This document shows, in pieces, positions 49,041 through 61,800 of a stretch of 64,000 nt of DNA; position 1 is the stretch's first letter; every line of letters begins with the position of its first letter. A model generated the notes under the pieces. It did no database searches and was not told the origin of the DNA. It saw only the letters and a program-made list of their open reading frames with translations. Both the position numbers and the translations under genes were made by a program. This DNA is from Zonotrichia leucophrys gambelii (taxonomy: Eukaryota > Chordata > Aves > Passeriformes > Passerellidae). The stretch covers positions 143,923,917-143,987,916 of the forward strand of contig NC_088171.1 in assembly GCF_028769735.1 (NCBI RefSeq), given 5' to 3'.

Positions 49041-49637
49041 TTGGGGCCAAGTAGGCCAAAGGGGTGCATCAGGAGAGCATTGCCTGCAGGTCAGAGAGGG
49101 GATCCTGCCCCTCTGCTCAGCCCTGGTAAGGCCTCACCTGGAGTGATCTGTGCAGTTCTGGGCTCCTCAGCACAAGGCAGACACTCCCGAACTGAGACCA
49201 GTGAAGGAAAAAAGATGGTTAAGGGACTTGAGAATCTCTCTTATGAGGAAAGGCTGGGGGAGCTGGGCCTGCTCAGCCTCAGAAAGAGGTGACAGAGAAG
49301 GGATCTCATCAATGTCTGTCAGTATCCAAGGGGAGATGTCAAAAAATGGACCAGGCTCTGCTCAGTGGTGTCCAGCAAAGGACAAGAGGCAATGGGCAGA
49401 AACTGATGCACAGGAAGTCCTACCTGAAAATGAGGAAGAACTTCTTTACTGCAGTGACCAAGCATTGGCACAGATTGCCCAGAGAGGGTGTGGAGTCTCC
49501 CTCAATGGAGATTTTCCAGAAACTTCTGGATCAATCCTGTGCCATGTGTTCTGGGATGATGCTGCCTGAGGAGGGACATTAGATCAGATGACCCACTGTG
49601 GTCCCTTCCAGCCTTACCCACACTGGGACTCAATGAA
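49041..49637 (+). mobile_element. CR1 LINE fragment including the end of the RT ORF
   Basis: About 600 bp in plus orientation: ggggccaagtaggccaaagg, ctgctcagccctggtaaggc, cagttctgggctcctcagca, tatgaggaaaggctggggga, ggacaagaggcaatgggcag, attgcccagagagggtgtgg and a diverged 3' end near gtcccttccagccttaccca. The first part corresponds to the reverse-transcriptase C-terminus, now broken by stops and shifts. The tail lacks the ATTCTATG motif, suggesting a different CR1 subfamily from the copy at 47171. Confidence 0.9.
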
Positions 49638-52600
49638 AATTGCCACGTGACCTGAGAAGGCAGATTATATTGTATATTTCAACTACATTAGGATCCATTC
49701 CATCTGAGCTGCATTCCTTGCAACCCACCTACTTTTGATCTGTGAAGATATACTTTGAGACTGTAAAACTAGAATGCTTACAAAACAACTCTGTCAGAAG
49801 GCAGAAATATCCATGTACAGAACTAAATTCCATCTTCTCCTTCACCAAGCAGGGGTAACTCCATCTACAGATTTCCTGTTTAAATCTCACATTGTTTCTC
49901 TTGATTTTTTAAATGGTTCTATCCTTCAGAAACTCAGTCAACTATTTAAACTACAGCAATTCACTGCTGCTCCTTACACCTTTTCTCATGATCTTCACAA
50001 GTGCATAAACCATGGCTGAAGAAGGGTCTGAAGTTTTACATTTGCAGCTACAGAGTTACTGCACCTGACAATATCAATGGAGCAAAATCTGAAAAGCACT
50101 TTATGTAACTTGCAGTGTTCTGCATTATTAACTGTCAGATAACCTGGTTTAAATACCTCCTGCTGCTTTTACAAGACCATTTATCCACCACAGCAGACAT
50201 CACTCCATGCACACAGCACTTCCTCTCAGCACTTCTTGCTCAGAGAAGGGTGGTATTTAATAAGGGGGAATTTAGTTCTGCAGGCCAGATGCTGGCCTTA
50301 ACAGAACACTAAACAGAAAGAAAACACTAAGAAATGCAACAGAAGCTGTGGGAAATTGACAGTAGCTTTTCTAGAAATACTTCACCTTGAATTTTCTTTC
50401 ACAGAGCAGCTCCTTCAAAAGTCTCACCTATTCCTCCTTCTTACCCAAGACAGTAAGTACAACCCTTCAGATCTCTGCAGAGCAGTCACAGCAGGCACAA
50501 GGTCCAGCTTTGGAGAGGAGCACATGGCATCACAGAGGGCCAAGCCCCCTGCCTGGCCTCATAGGCCTATAAAAATCCCAAATGGCAAATTGGGGTCAGT
50601 ATTCAATGGCTGAACACAGTCTGTTCCAACATAAAGGGCAGAGGACTTTAAACAAACCAGCAGGTAGCAAATTCAAAAAAAAAAAAAGAAAGAAGGAAAA
50701 GTATAGTGCTTTGCACCACAAAGGGTAAGCTGTGGAACTCCCTGTGAATTTGAAAATTATACAAATTTCAAAAAATTGAACCAAAACAGGTAAAGTCATG
50801 AAAGAAAAACTCAGTACAGCCTTTAAATATAAATTTAATGCCGTTGTTCTGCCATACCCTGAGCTGCATGTTACTGGAGACAGGGAGGTCATACTGGAGA
50901 AAGTATCTCTACAACTCTGCCTTTTTCCTCTACTGTCCTTATCCTCTACTGCTGGCAACGTCAGAAAAGCTCCTAGGATCTTATCAACTTCTGGACTACC
51001 CCATCACAGCTGTTCTTCCCCTCACTGATGGCATTTCTGTTATGTAATCTGTAACAAGAAGGAATTCACCAGTACATAACCATATATGCACAATACCAAG
51101 CACAGTCAAACCTCAGTAAAAAGATGAGGAAAAAAGCCCACAAAAGTTTTGCAGAAAATTAGGACAATTTTTCCTCTTCAGATCTGAGAATCAGATATCA
51201 TTGCAAATGCTCCAAAAGCTATTTACACATAGAAGGGGGAAGATTTTCTAAAAGGTGTAACACTAACTAAGTAGGAAGGAATTAACTGAACAAGTATGAT
51301 CACCACACCAATGAAACATTTCATACATTTTGGTTTTTAAATGCACATACCCTTTAGACATTACTCTCATTCTACAAATCAAATTGATGTGCTGCATTCA
51401 AAATCAAATGAATAAACTCAAAGCAAAATATATAATTTGCTCAAATTTCCATTGCACATTTTACAGTATGTTTTAAACTAAAAAGAGAACATAACCTGAT
51501 TGTTTAATGTATAGACTGGAGAATGCTTTATAGTCACAGGAAAAGAAGAACACTATTTATTGCCTGTCTTTACAAGGACAGCTGTCTGATACTGTAACTT
51601 TTGCCCTACACACACCAAGAGTGAAAGTTAATTAAGTTTTTTATATGACTCAAGGACATCCAGTCTTTATGCAGTGAATGGAAAGTTACTAAACTAATGC
51701 ATTAAATTGAAAGAGTAAGAGTAGAAATTTTCCCAGAAAGCCATTTTGTTTTAATAAAATCCATAATCCTTTACAGAAAAATGAACTGACTGTATTAAGT
51801 CAGCTCCTAGCCTTTAAAGATTAACATTTTTAATATAGACTTCTTTTTATATATATACTTTTTTGGAAAGAATTTTGGTGCACCAGACACTGGAGAAACC
51901 TGCCATGGTAAATTCAGCCCTCTCCTGCAATGAGAATGAGTAAATGCTGCATTTGAGAACTATCTACCATGACCCAGAATGTTCTGACAAACAAATAAAC
52001 AAAAAATTTTTGGTGAACATCTACCAGGCAACACACAATAAAATTCCAGTTTGTATCACAGGTTTGGATTAAATTGAGGGTAGAGAAAACAGAAACAGTA
52101 AAAGACATGGTCACGATGCTGCCTCTAAATCAGAAGGTCTTGGTTTAATCACAACAGCTTTTATGCAACTCCAGCTGAAAATATCCCTGCTCAAAAACCA
52201 GTGGAACTTCATACCAAGAGAAATATCACTGCAAACTGCTTCTACACCCTTTTTATAAGCATCCATTTCTCACCTTGGTTAGGGACAGCTATGGGCTGAG
52301 CAAGCAAAGGTACTTCCATCCCCGTGACCATAAATCTTTCCTTCTGAATTCACAAGAGAATATTGTAGGGTTCTATTTTTGTCTTGGCTTATTACAAGTT
52401 GCCAGCACGCAGCTAGAACAGAGTAAACCCTACACCTGGCAACTACAGGCTTTCAAAGCTTCCATGAACGTGGCATTGTTTGCCTGCCTGCAAGCCAGCA
52501 GTGCACAGAATGCTAAGGGCTGCAGCAGGGCTGAAGGCAGGACACAAATAAAACTGAGCAGTAGAAAAGGAAGCTGTGTGCAATGATGCAAAAAAATCCT

Positions 52601-54984
52601 ATTGCTGATTTGTATTCTGCCTGAATCTGAAAGAAAGTAAGAAAACCTTCAGCTCTTTCACATGAGGAGTATAAATAGAAGATTCTATTTAACTAAAGAA
52701 CTATTTTTCTAAGCACTTGCATTTGGAACATGTTCAAATTCTAGTTATATACTGAATAATCATAAAGGCAACACTTGTTAATTACAAAATTGGAGAGTTC
52801 CAGAATTTAGAAATAGACTGATTTAATGCCAATGTTACATTCAGTTTGTATAATATACAAAATAGAAATCATAGTTAAAGTCACATAATACAGAAGGTGA
52901 TGGCAACTGCAGCTAACCAGCTCACACGGTGGATGTGATTGTATGGTACATTTCACAATAGTTATAAAAAGATGAAAGGCAGAGATTGAGGACCATAAAC
53001 AAAGGATTATTTTACAGACAAAGTCATGAGCACTGAGGAAATAATACAAACAGAAGAAAAAGAAGCAGCACAATGGAAAATAATTTAAATACACACCATA
53101 ATAAGGAAGGATGAACTGATTTGCAATCCCAAACCTTTTCAAGAAGTATATATATGTGCCTTGCAGCTGCCTCATCAGGATGGTGCACAAAAACAAAGCA
53201 CCTTAGAGAACATAAGAAAGCAACTCCTCCTAGGTGAAGCTTTGCCGTTGTTAAACAAGGAAAAGCCAACAAACAACCATCCCACATATTTGTGCTGCTC
53301 CATGAAATAGAAAAAAATCTATAGACACAAGTAGAGTCCCATAGTAGGATAGAACTGTGAAACAAAACTTATCCGCATAGGGTACATTTCAAAAGCAGAA
53401 TTACTCCAGACCAGATCTAAACTGCTCTGTGAACTGAATGCTCAGCAATACCTGAGAGTGCATCCTCCAGCCTATTTTCATACAAAAGCAATCCAGTTTT
53501 GTCTCCTATAAAGTTGCTCCCTGATATAAAACACAGAACACTAAGAGGAATATTAAGGAAATCAAAACAATATTCATGCTCCAAATTAGAACACTGCTGT
53601 GTTGAAAACTGAGACCCCTACAAAGATTTCTTACTGTCAGGTGAGTCTGATTTTCAGAAGGCAATAGTAAGATGACTATGCTTACTCATCCTCCACTTCT
53701 GTAAATTTTATGTTCATTTCTATACATTTTATTCATTATTGTTCCTTGAAAGAGGGAACTGTGTGTTACAAGTTGTGCATATATGACTGAGTTACTGCAG
53801 GAAGAGGCAAGAGACCCTCTTGAGAACAGGATTCAGAGGGCTCCACAAAAAAAAAAAAAAAAAGAAAGAAAATTCAAAGATTTGTTATATGTCAATGATG
53901 CTTTGCTATCCTTAGACATATAATTTACCAAAAAATCTTATTTTGAACTGAAATCCATAGAGAGCCTAATGCACATATTAAATATATCCAGAGTCTACCT
54001 TGTATCATTTTTAGCCACACCCATAAGACAGCAGAGGACAAAGACAACCGTACACACAAACTTCTCCAAATGGCTTATGTGTTGCTGATTCTGGCAGCTC
54101 AGTGAAGGTGAGGTTCCCCAGGACAAAGGCTGAGTGTGCACTTCCAGCAGACAGAGAGCACAAAGGGCTCCTCGTGCTGGGCTCCACAGAGCTGACATGG
54201 ACAGAAGTTCATCCCTGCAGTGTGCTGTGCCTTGTGCACAAACCCTCAGCCAGGCCTGGGACCTTATCATATCTGCAGGAGTTGCCTTGGACCTGTGAGT
54301 CCCTCAATCAGCCAACTGTACAGCAGACTTCTGTCCTCTGTCTCTCCTAGATTCATGGCTGCTTCAGTACCTGGCTCCAAGCCTCTGAGCCACTCTCCAG
54401 GCCAACACCAGCCCTGCTTTTGGTGCACACTGACACCTCCACACAGGACACACTCTCCAGCTGACTGGACTCAAGTGCAGGGGCCCCTAACACCCAATGG
54501 CCCCACTTCAGTCAGGACTGTGGGTTGACACTGGCACTCAATACTCCATATATACAAATATATTTAGAAGAGAGCCCCCCCACCCAGAAATACATGACTA
54601 GTCCCTTTATTCCCCCATTCTGCTCTCCTATGCTTCTTCTGCTCCAAATCTCCTCGAATCCTCCTTTACAGAATGACAGACCCTGCCTTTTGCCCTTCCT
54701 CTAAACACTCCATAACACATCCTGGAGAATTTATGGGTGGTCTTCCCCTCCCCATAATATGTCTCATGGAAATGATCACCTTCCTGTGGGAGACCTGGGA
54801 AGAACCAGGTCAGGATGCTCCATTTCCCCATCTGTCACCATTCCAGTGGGTCTCTTTGTGGTTTTGGAGATGAGCTTTTTACCACACAGCCTAACTTATC
54901 CCCTGGGTTTCAGAGTAAAGCAAGAGAGGACTGCACCATTGCACACCTTGTACCTCAGACACTCAAGGAGTTAAGGGATGTCAT

Positions 54985-55165
54985 TTGGAACAGGCTGTCC
55001 AGGCAACTGGTGGGATCACCATCCCTGAAAGTGTTCAAAAAACATGTGGACGTAGCACTTGAGGACATAGTTTAGTAGTGAACATGGTGGTTATGCTGGA
55101 TTGACAGTTGGACTTGATGACCTTAGTGACCTTTTCCAACATTAACAATTTTCTACCATACCAAA
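54985..55165 (+). mobile_element. CR1 LINE 3' fragment, divergent subfamily
   Basis: The sequence atttggaacaggctgtccag, gggatcaccatccctgaaag, acatgtggacgtagcacttg and cagttggacttgatgacctt matches the CR1 3' end of the subfamily whose tail describes a two-part V/L-rich decay (protein product of this part is non-coding). The left boundary is uncertain and may extend towards 54900. Confidence 0.75.
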
Positions 55166-57221
55166 AAAAGGTTATTGTTTAATAAAGATCTATTTGAAAG
55201 TTTGCAAATCATCAGAAACTTGCTAGGATGTACATGCCATTCCCCATCTCCTTCTACAGCAATAAGGACTTGACCAATTAATGACAACTTCCCCATAGAT
55301 AATATAATCTAAAAATGAAAAAGGAAAATAAAAGTTAAATAATAGCAAAGGCAGGAGTATTCCAGTATTCTTACATATACTACCAAAGCTCCCAAACAGA
55401 AGCAAAAGTCCTTTGGGGTAAGAACTCTGCAAGTGTCAAACAATGTCTCTGATCTGATAGAGGCAAGACATGAAAGAAAATGAAAATGTTTTCCTACACA
55501 GAGGAGGAGTACAACAAGACAGCACTTGCTAGCATGACAGACAGGACTCTTTTCAAGTTTTTACAGACAACATGAAAGAGGTATATGTAACATTTGAGCA
55601 CAGTCCTAGAGAGTCCCTAGTAAGGATAAGACGCAACATGAAGTCAAAGAAGTTCCCTTTAAGTCTACAAGCAAAAGAACACAGAAGGCCAGAGCCAAGT
55701 ATGGACAAATGTGGAAGACAGCAAGAGACAACAGGTTAAAAGTGGAAAGCTGTAAGGTTTCTCCTCCCCAAAAAGTAAAAGCAAAGGTGAAGGTGTACAT
55801 AAAAGTCAGCACAGCTCTTTTAGAGGAAATCAAGGCACTCATTTCTCAGCAGAACAGTTCAAGATAACCCATATTCTTCACCTGTATCCCAGAGATCAGT
55901 GAATTTGTCAAGGACTGGATTAAATAAATTACCTTTAAAAAAACCCAAAACCACATAAAACCCACTGCAAAATCAGAAAAATCTCACCCTCACCAAGTTC
56001 AGGCCTTGGCAACATCAACAAGCTCCAAGAAGCTGCATTACAAGCACCTCTGTGCTCTGGTATCCCAAAGGCTGCCTTGCTGTGTGCTGCTAAAAATAAA
56101 ACCCCTTTTGGTTACATTTGTTTTAACTTATTGACTTGAAAAATCTACAGCCAACTCACGTAACACCATGTCCTTTTCTCTGCCTGCTGGTGAAGTTCTC
56201 CGGGCTCCTCTTTTTTTCTGAATCCGTACTGTGTCTAAGTTCACCCACCCTTTCTTTCACCTATTCTCTTCCTCCTCCCACTTTCACTTGGAGAATTTAA
56301 TGGTTTTTTCCTCAATTCTCCATTATTCCCATTGTCTCTGTCTGTCAGTCAATCAGTGGCTTGCAAACCACATTTATCTGCAGCCATTCTGCCTGAGAGC
56401 TCAAGAAAACCTCACATCCTTCCAAAAAACCCCAGGAACTCTACTACCTACCTAAAAACTAACAGACAAGTGACACAATTAAATATTCTTTTTTCAGGAG
56501 ATAAATGCAACAACCAAAGAATGCATCACATACTCACAGTCTAGCAAAACAATTGAGTGATTTCATAGATTAACTGACCCCTAATTAATATGATAAAATA
56601 CAAAACTAAAAACCATGCTATTAAAAAAGAAAGAAAGGAATTGTTCCCAAGGTTCTAATATATGCACTACTAATAAAATGGAAGGAAAAAATGCAGAACT
56701 TCCTTGATTTTTCAAATTTTACTCCAGAAATGGTTTCCCAGGTAGACAGCCCAAACTCTGCTGCTGCCTTGCATGTGCACTCCTGTGTGTGGCACAGCAG
56801 AATGTGCAGCCCAGGGCTGGAAGAGAGGTAGGGCTGCCCTGCTCAGGCTCAGGCTCATGCACAGACCTTCAGCTGCTCACCAGGCCTGGCCCTGCAGGAA
56901 CAGATGCTATAGAAACTTTCTGTGAAACTATGAAAAACAATGACTTAGGTTTTGGCCTGTAATTATGAGTTCCACAAACAAATAGTTCACACTTACATGT
57001 TTCATACTGCTAATAGTTAAGTAAGACTTCTTTGAAGAAGTAAGACATTTAAATTCCAAAGATTCTTTTCAGATTGTTTGTTACATCACTTTGAGTAATG
57101 TTTGTTTCTACCTTGAGGTGCCTTCACTTAACAAGGAAAAACTACACGGTCACTTGGGTAATAACACATTTACCTGATGGAAGAAATGTATGCATACTCT
57201 TACATATGGGACTTTAAAATT

Positions 57222-57242
57222 AAAACAAACAAACAAACAAAC
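57222..57242. repeat. AAAC microsatellite
   Basis: About five AAAC units in an AT-rich context. Confidence 0.85.
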
Positions 57243-58754
57243 ATCACAGAGCAATTAGTAGCATCTTAGCTCTTTTTCTCAATTGCTCTCTGAGTTTAAG
57301 AACTAAACCATTTGTACTAGCATGTAACTTTATAAATTCAGTATCCTAGCCAAAATAAAGTACTATTCCTATAACAAAGTGTCAATGACTTCAACTGAGC
57401 TCATAGAATTCAGAGAATCCTCACTCTTATAAGAAAGCAAGCACTTTCCATGATGCAGCAGTATCTTCTGAATCCTACAAGTGTAATTTAAAATGAAGTG
57501 TGGTATCACAGACTCCTGGAGTTATGCTGAATGTTAGATTACAATGTATGTATTGGATATCTTGAGAATCTTTGGGAAAAATGAAATCTCAGTTATATTC
57601 CAAGCTTTCTGAAAGAAAAAGCATTCTAAACCAATTAGCTGGAAGAAATTGCCTACTTTAAAAAGGATATCCCAAGGATTCACTCATAGCTACCATACAA
57701 TATTCTTCTGGCACTGATTTCTGAAATTTGTAGCTAAAAGCCAAATAACTTGTGCACCTTGTAGTTTCACAGCTGTGTGATACAACACCTAATCCAAAAC
57801 CCCAAAAGCAAAGATTCTCCCCCTAGTTTTCACAAGGCAAAAATCTATACTGGTTCGACTGTTGCAATGAATCCAAACACCTCTCTGGTAAGAGAACAGC
57901 TGATATAAAATTGACACTTCAAATTAAAACAGACTCTTACTAAAACACTTGGAATTTTGGAAAGGTTGCAGAGGAAGACACAGTACATGGCAAGCTGCAT
58001 TTTTGACCAAGGAAACTTACACAAACCCTTTATTCAAATGCCAGGCTGTCAAAAACATACAACTATTTGAAATCAACTTCTCCCCTTAATGTCTTATAGA
58101 ACACAGATGTCTTGGCAAGGTTGGCACAAACAAAAACCTCCAAGCTATTCAACCAGCTGCTTTGATTTTGTTATGCCTGAACAGTCACATGCTCAGTTGA
58201 GACCTCTATTCTGTTTATGCCTTGAGTCAGTATAAAGCTTTTTGCTCTTTATTAGCAGAAGCAGTAGTTTTTAAATTATTTCTTGTGACACAAGGAAACA
58301 AAACAACCTCTGCAGAAATGACTCACCAATATTAATAAAAATAAAACCAAGTCTTGAAAAATCAGTGAGTTATTACCAATGTATGAATGTTTACAGAGCA
58401 TACAATATAAGTTGGGTTGTTTTGTTTTACAAATCTTAAGATATATAACCAATATACAATATCTTAATAAATAAAATTAAACTTAATTATTGATACCCCC
58501 ATGCATGCTCCCAGTCTGGAACAAACCCAGAGTAGCTCAGACTATGTTTTTACAAGTTTCTATTAATAGCACTGTGCAATTGTTGCAGTTACCCAATTTA
58601 CAGGCCTTTACTGCATCTGCACCATACATTACCAAGGAGTATTATGACCAGAAAATACACTTTCCAAATCATCAGCAGTTTCCAAGCAACTCACTTGTCA
58701 GGAGAAGCATTATTTTCAAAAAGTACCTAGAGAGACACTAAAACATATATGTAC

Positions 58755-58823
58755 CTTAAAGGTATCTTTTAGGGCCTCTAAAGATGAAACATAATTGCCA
58801 GCTTGCAGCCCAATCGATCTAAA
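58755..58823 (-). other. Second candidate cassette exon in the 5' intron of ASAP1
   Basis: On the minus strand a 69-bp segment (23 codons) follows the tract ttgtttttcattcctctcc and a ccagcag acceptor, and precedes a gtacat donor. Only phase 0 is open; the other two frames contain stops. The peptide begins FRSIGLQAGNYV and ends EALKDTFK. It is phase-compatible with both the candidate at 41177-41233 and the first recognised ASAP1 exon. The donor is weaker than those of the proven exons, and I recognise no homolog. Confidence 0.3.
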
Positions 58824-61800
58824 CTGCTGGTGGAGAGGAATGAAAAACAAGCTGTCCAGGATTTTGCTTTGCCTGTAAATAGTATCCTCTGAGCTATCTC
58901 AAGTGTTCTCAAGAAGAATAACACATCTGTGTGGTCTTAACACCAGCTAAGTCATCACTGGTGCAGTTACTCTACTACTGAACTACGAACAGAAACTTTC
59001 ACTTAGCACTGGCATCAGTAAACATAAGGGAGTAATTTAACAGGTCTTGCTACAACTCATTCACCACAAATCACAGCAAATAGGTACTACATGCAATAAT
59101 ATGTTTATTAATATACAATTTAACTATTTCCACTGAATTGTGTAACTTATTATACATTAACAATACCTTTAGAGTATGAGTACTCTCAAACGAGCCATTC
59201 TTTTGCAAAGATGATGATTTTATTACAGTTGTGTTAAGAACAACTGAATGCACCTTATTCTGACAGAAGAACAACTATTACAGATAAAAGTAATGGGGTT
59301 TTTGGTGTGTTTTTCTCAAATATTCATTCTACACCCTGTTTACACTTGATAAGCAGGTATGGATTACTGCCTACTGTTATTATAAGCTGGAGGTCAGTTA
59401 CCACAAAAACTGTAGACCTCCTTGTGGCTACACACAATTCAATGCCTGTAATGATGCATACTTATCCCATTCAGTACACATTCAGTAGAAAATATGATTG
59501 CTGGTGTATATAGTCACAGTCTGTGCCATCAAAAAAAGGTAGCTCAGATCCTGCAGAATAACAACCTTAGCAAGTCACAAAAAGGGACAGAAAATTTTAC
59601 CACATTCTCAGGCAAACACATTTGTTAATCAGCCTGTCAAATACAACATGCTAGTCTGCAAGACACCTTGACCCATATTTGCAGCTGCAAACAAGAAAGA
59701 AAAAAATGAAGAAAACTTTAAGTCTAGACCTCTCCCTCTTTTCCACCCCTGGCTTCAAGGATAAGATTAGTCATACACACAAACACTGCATCAAGGCTGG
59801 TTGTGCTTTCTACCAGGTGCAGCAGGAGGTATGATCAAAGAAAGAATTCAGGACAGGCAGTTCTCCAGCTGAATCAGTGAGAGAGAGAGGGGAAAAAAGC
59901 TCTAAGTGAATTCAGTTGCAACTTGGTTAAACATCATTCTCCCATTTTTTTTTTCCTACTTCATGCAGAAACATTTGCACTGTGTGTTGCCATTCAAGAA
60001 GTCATGATGTTTTAAATTTGCACTCCATTTTGCCATGGTTGGAGTTGATTCTTATTTTAAGATAACAAAATAGCTGGAATTTTAAATTCCAGTATGTAGC
60101 AAGTTACCAAAGACAGGTGTGCTACCAAACACCCAGCTGCCTATTACATCCTTTTGATTATTCAAGGGGTTATCAGAAGCACAAGTTCTCACCTCAGCTG
60201 GATGATCCAAGCAGTGAAGTGGTACAACAGGTTAAGAAACTCAGAAATTGTGCCTCATACAAACTGAGGATTTTCTGCAGCTGTCTGAATTCCCAGAGGG
60301 TTTTTGACGCAACATAAGTACCAGTTCACATGATGTGCATCAGAAACTCCTGTACATGCTCAGCAATCTGGACATCAGCACCCACTCATTATATTCATTC
60401 TCCAAAATCTACAAGGGATGCACAGCAGCTCCTAAAAGCACTGCATACACTTCCAGACCAAGTCTACCCAAAGTCTGGTTCCCCCACAACTGTCCAACTG
60501 GCTACATATGCAATAACTCTGAAAAACTGATTTAAATGTCCTTAAAGTACACTAACAGTCTTGGCAAACACATTCAGGCAATTTCACATTAGAGAGTCAA
60601 ATGCAAAGCATTGCACTATCAGCACTGTGTGCTGATGTCAGGCATGTTTTGATCAATCTTTCACCACTCTATTCTCTAACCCACAGCCATACTTAACAGC
60701 TGTTGTTACCACAACTTGGATAAGGACATTCTCAAATTCAACATTAAAATAGCTTCTCTGCTAGGTGGATGTGCTATTTAGTTTATGTGGTAAGGTTTTG
60801 GTAGCTGTGGACAGGGCAATAAAGACAGGTTGCAAGGTGGCTCCTGTGAGAAGACACCAGAAGCTGCCTTCAAGCTGGACAGAGTCAGCTCTTATTCCAA
60901 GGATGTCCTGATATATTTGGCAACATTTATTTTTTAGTTTCAGTGGTTGCAATTTGCTTTTGATCTCAGGAATAATTTTTAAAATGAATTTACAATTCCA
61001 TTTATCATTTAATTCACCATTCATTCAACTTTATCAAGCAAGTTGTAACTCCCATGAATTAGATAAAGCTTTTCAGGTATGTGTCTCACAATCCCATTTA
61101 GTGAAATGATGTAACAATCAGTAAAATTCAGTACAAAACAGACGAAGTACACATCTGAAAGGCTGGTGAGAAACCCAGAAGGTTGCAGGCTGTCTCCTCA
61201 GACTTCTCTTAGGCAACCTGCAACATCTCAGTGGTATCCCTGGCTGAGAGCAACAACAGGGCTCAGCTGCTGCAGTGGTGCCCTGTGACCTGCTCAGGCC
61301 AGCCGGGGTCACCACACGATTACAGAGATGGGAATCCAGCTTATTCATCAGCCTTCCAAGAGCAATCCTCCTGTCAATCCTGCAGAGTAACCCTGGTGCA
61401 GCATCTACCCTGCTGCTGGCCTTAAGCTGAAAGCTGCTGCTTCCTACACAAACCACGCAGACGTTTCAGTGCTGCTGTCACACACCCTGACCTTCCGTGC
61501 AAGTTCCTTTCTCTATTTCAGTTTCTCTTAATCTGATTAGTAAACACCCGTGACACCTGGCTGGAGCACCCACATGATTTCAGACAGAAGTTTACAGTGT
61601 GAGAAGTGGAGAGAGCTAAATGAAATTGAGACTCAGGAAACAAAGCAAAAGCAGTTTCCGTTTGCTGTAAGTAATGACTCGCAGGGCATAGCTACTCTTT
61701 CTCTTTCTAAACGGTATTTATGTTAAATATGACACCAAATGTAAAGTCCTGATAATTTTATGAAATCATCTCTTAAGACTGTAGAGTTTCAATTAGACTA

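Noticed and set aside
49150..49569. 139-residue plus-strand reading frame
   Set aside because: It overlaps the CR1 copy at 49041-49637 and is a mix of remnant and out-of-frame sequence.
50560..50575. TATA-like ggcctataaaaatccc that might mark a promoter
   Set aside because: There is no downstream exon, CpG-rich context or LTR structure, and isolated TATA-like strings are frequent in this AT-rich DNA.
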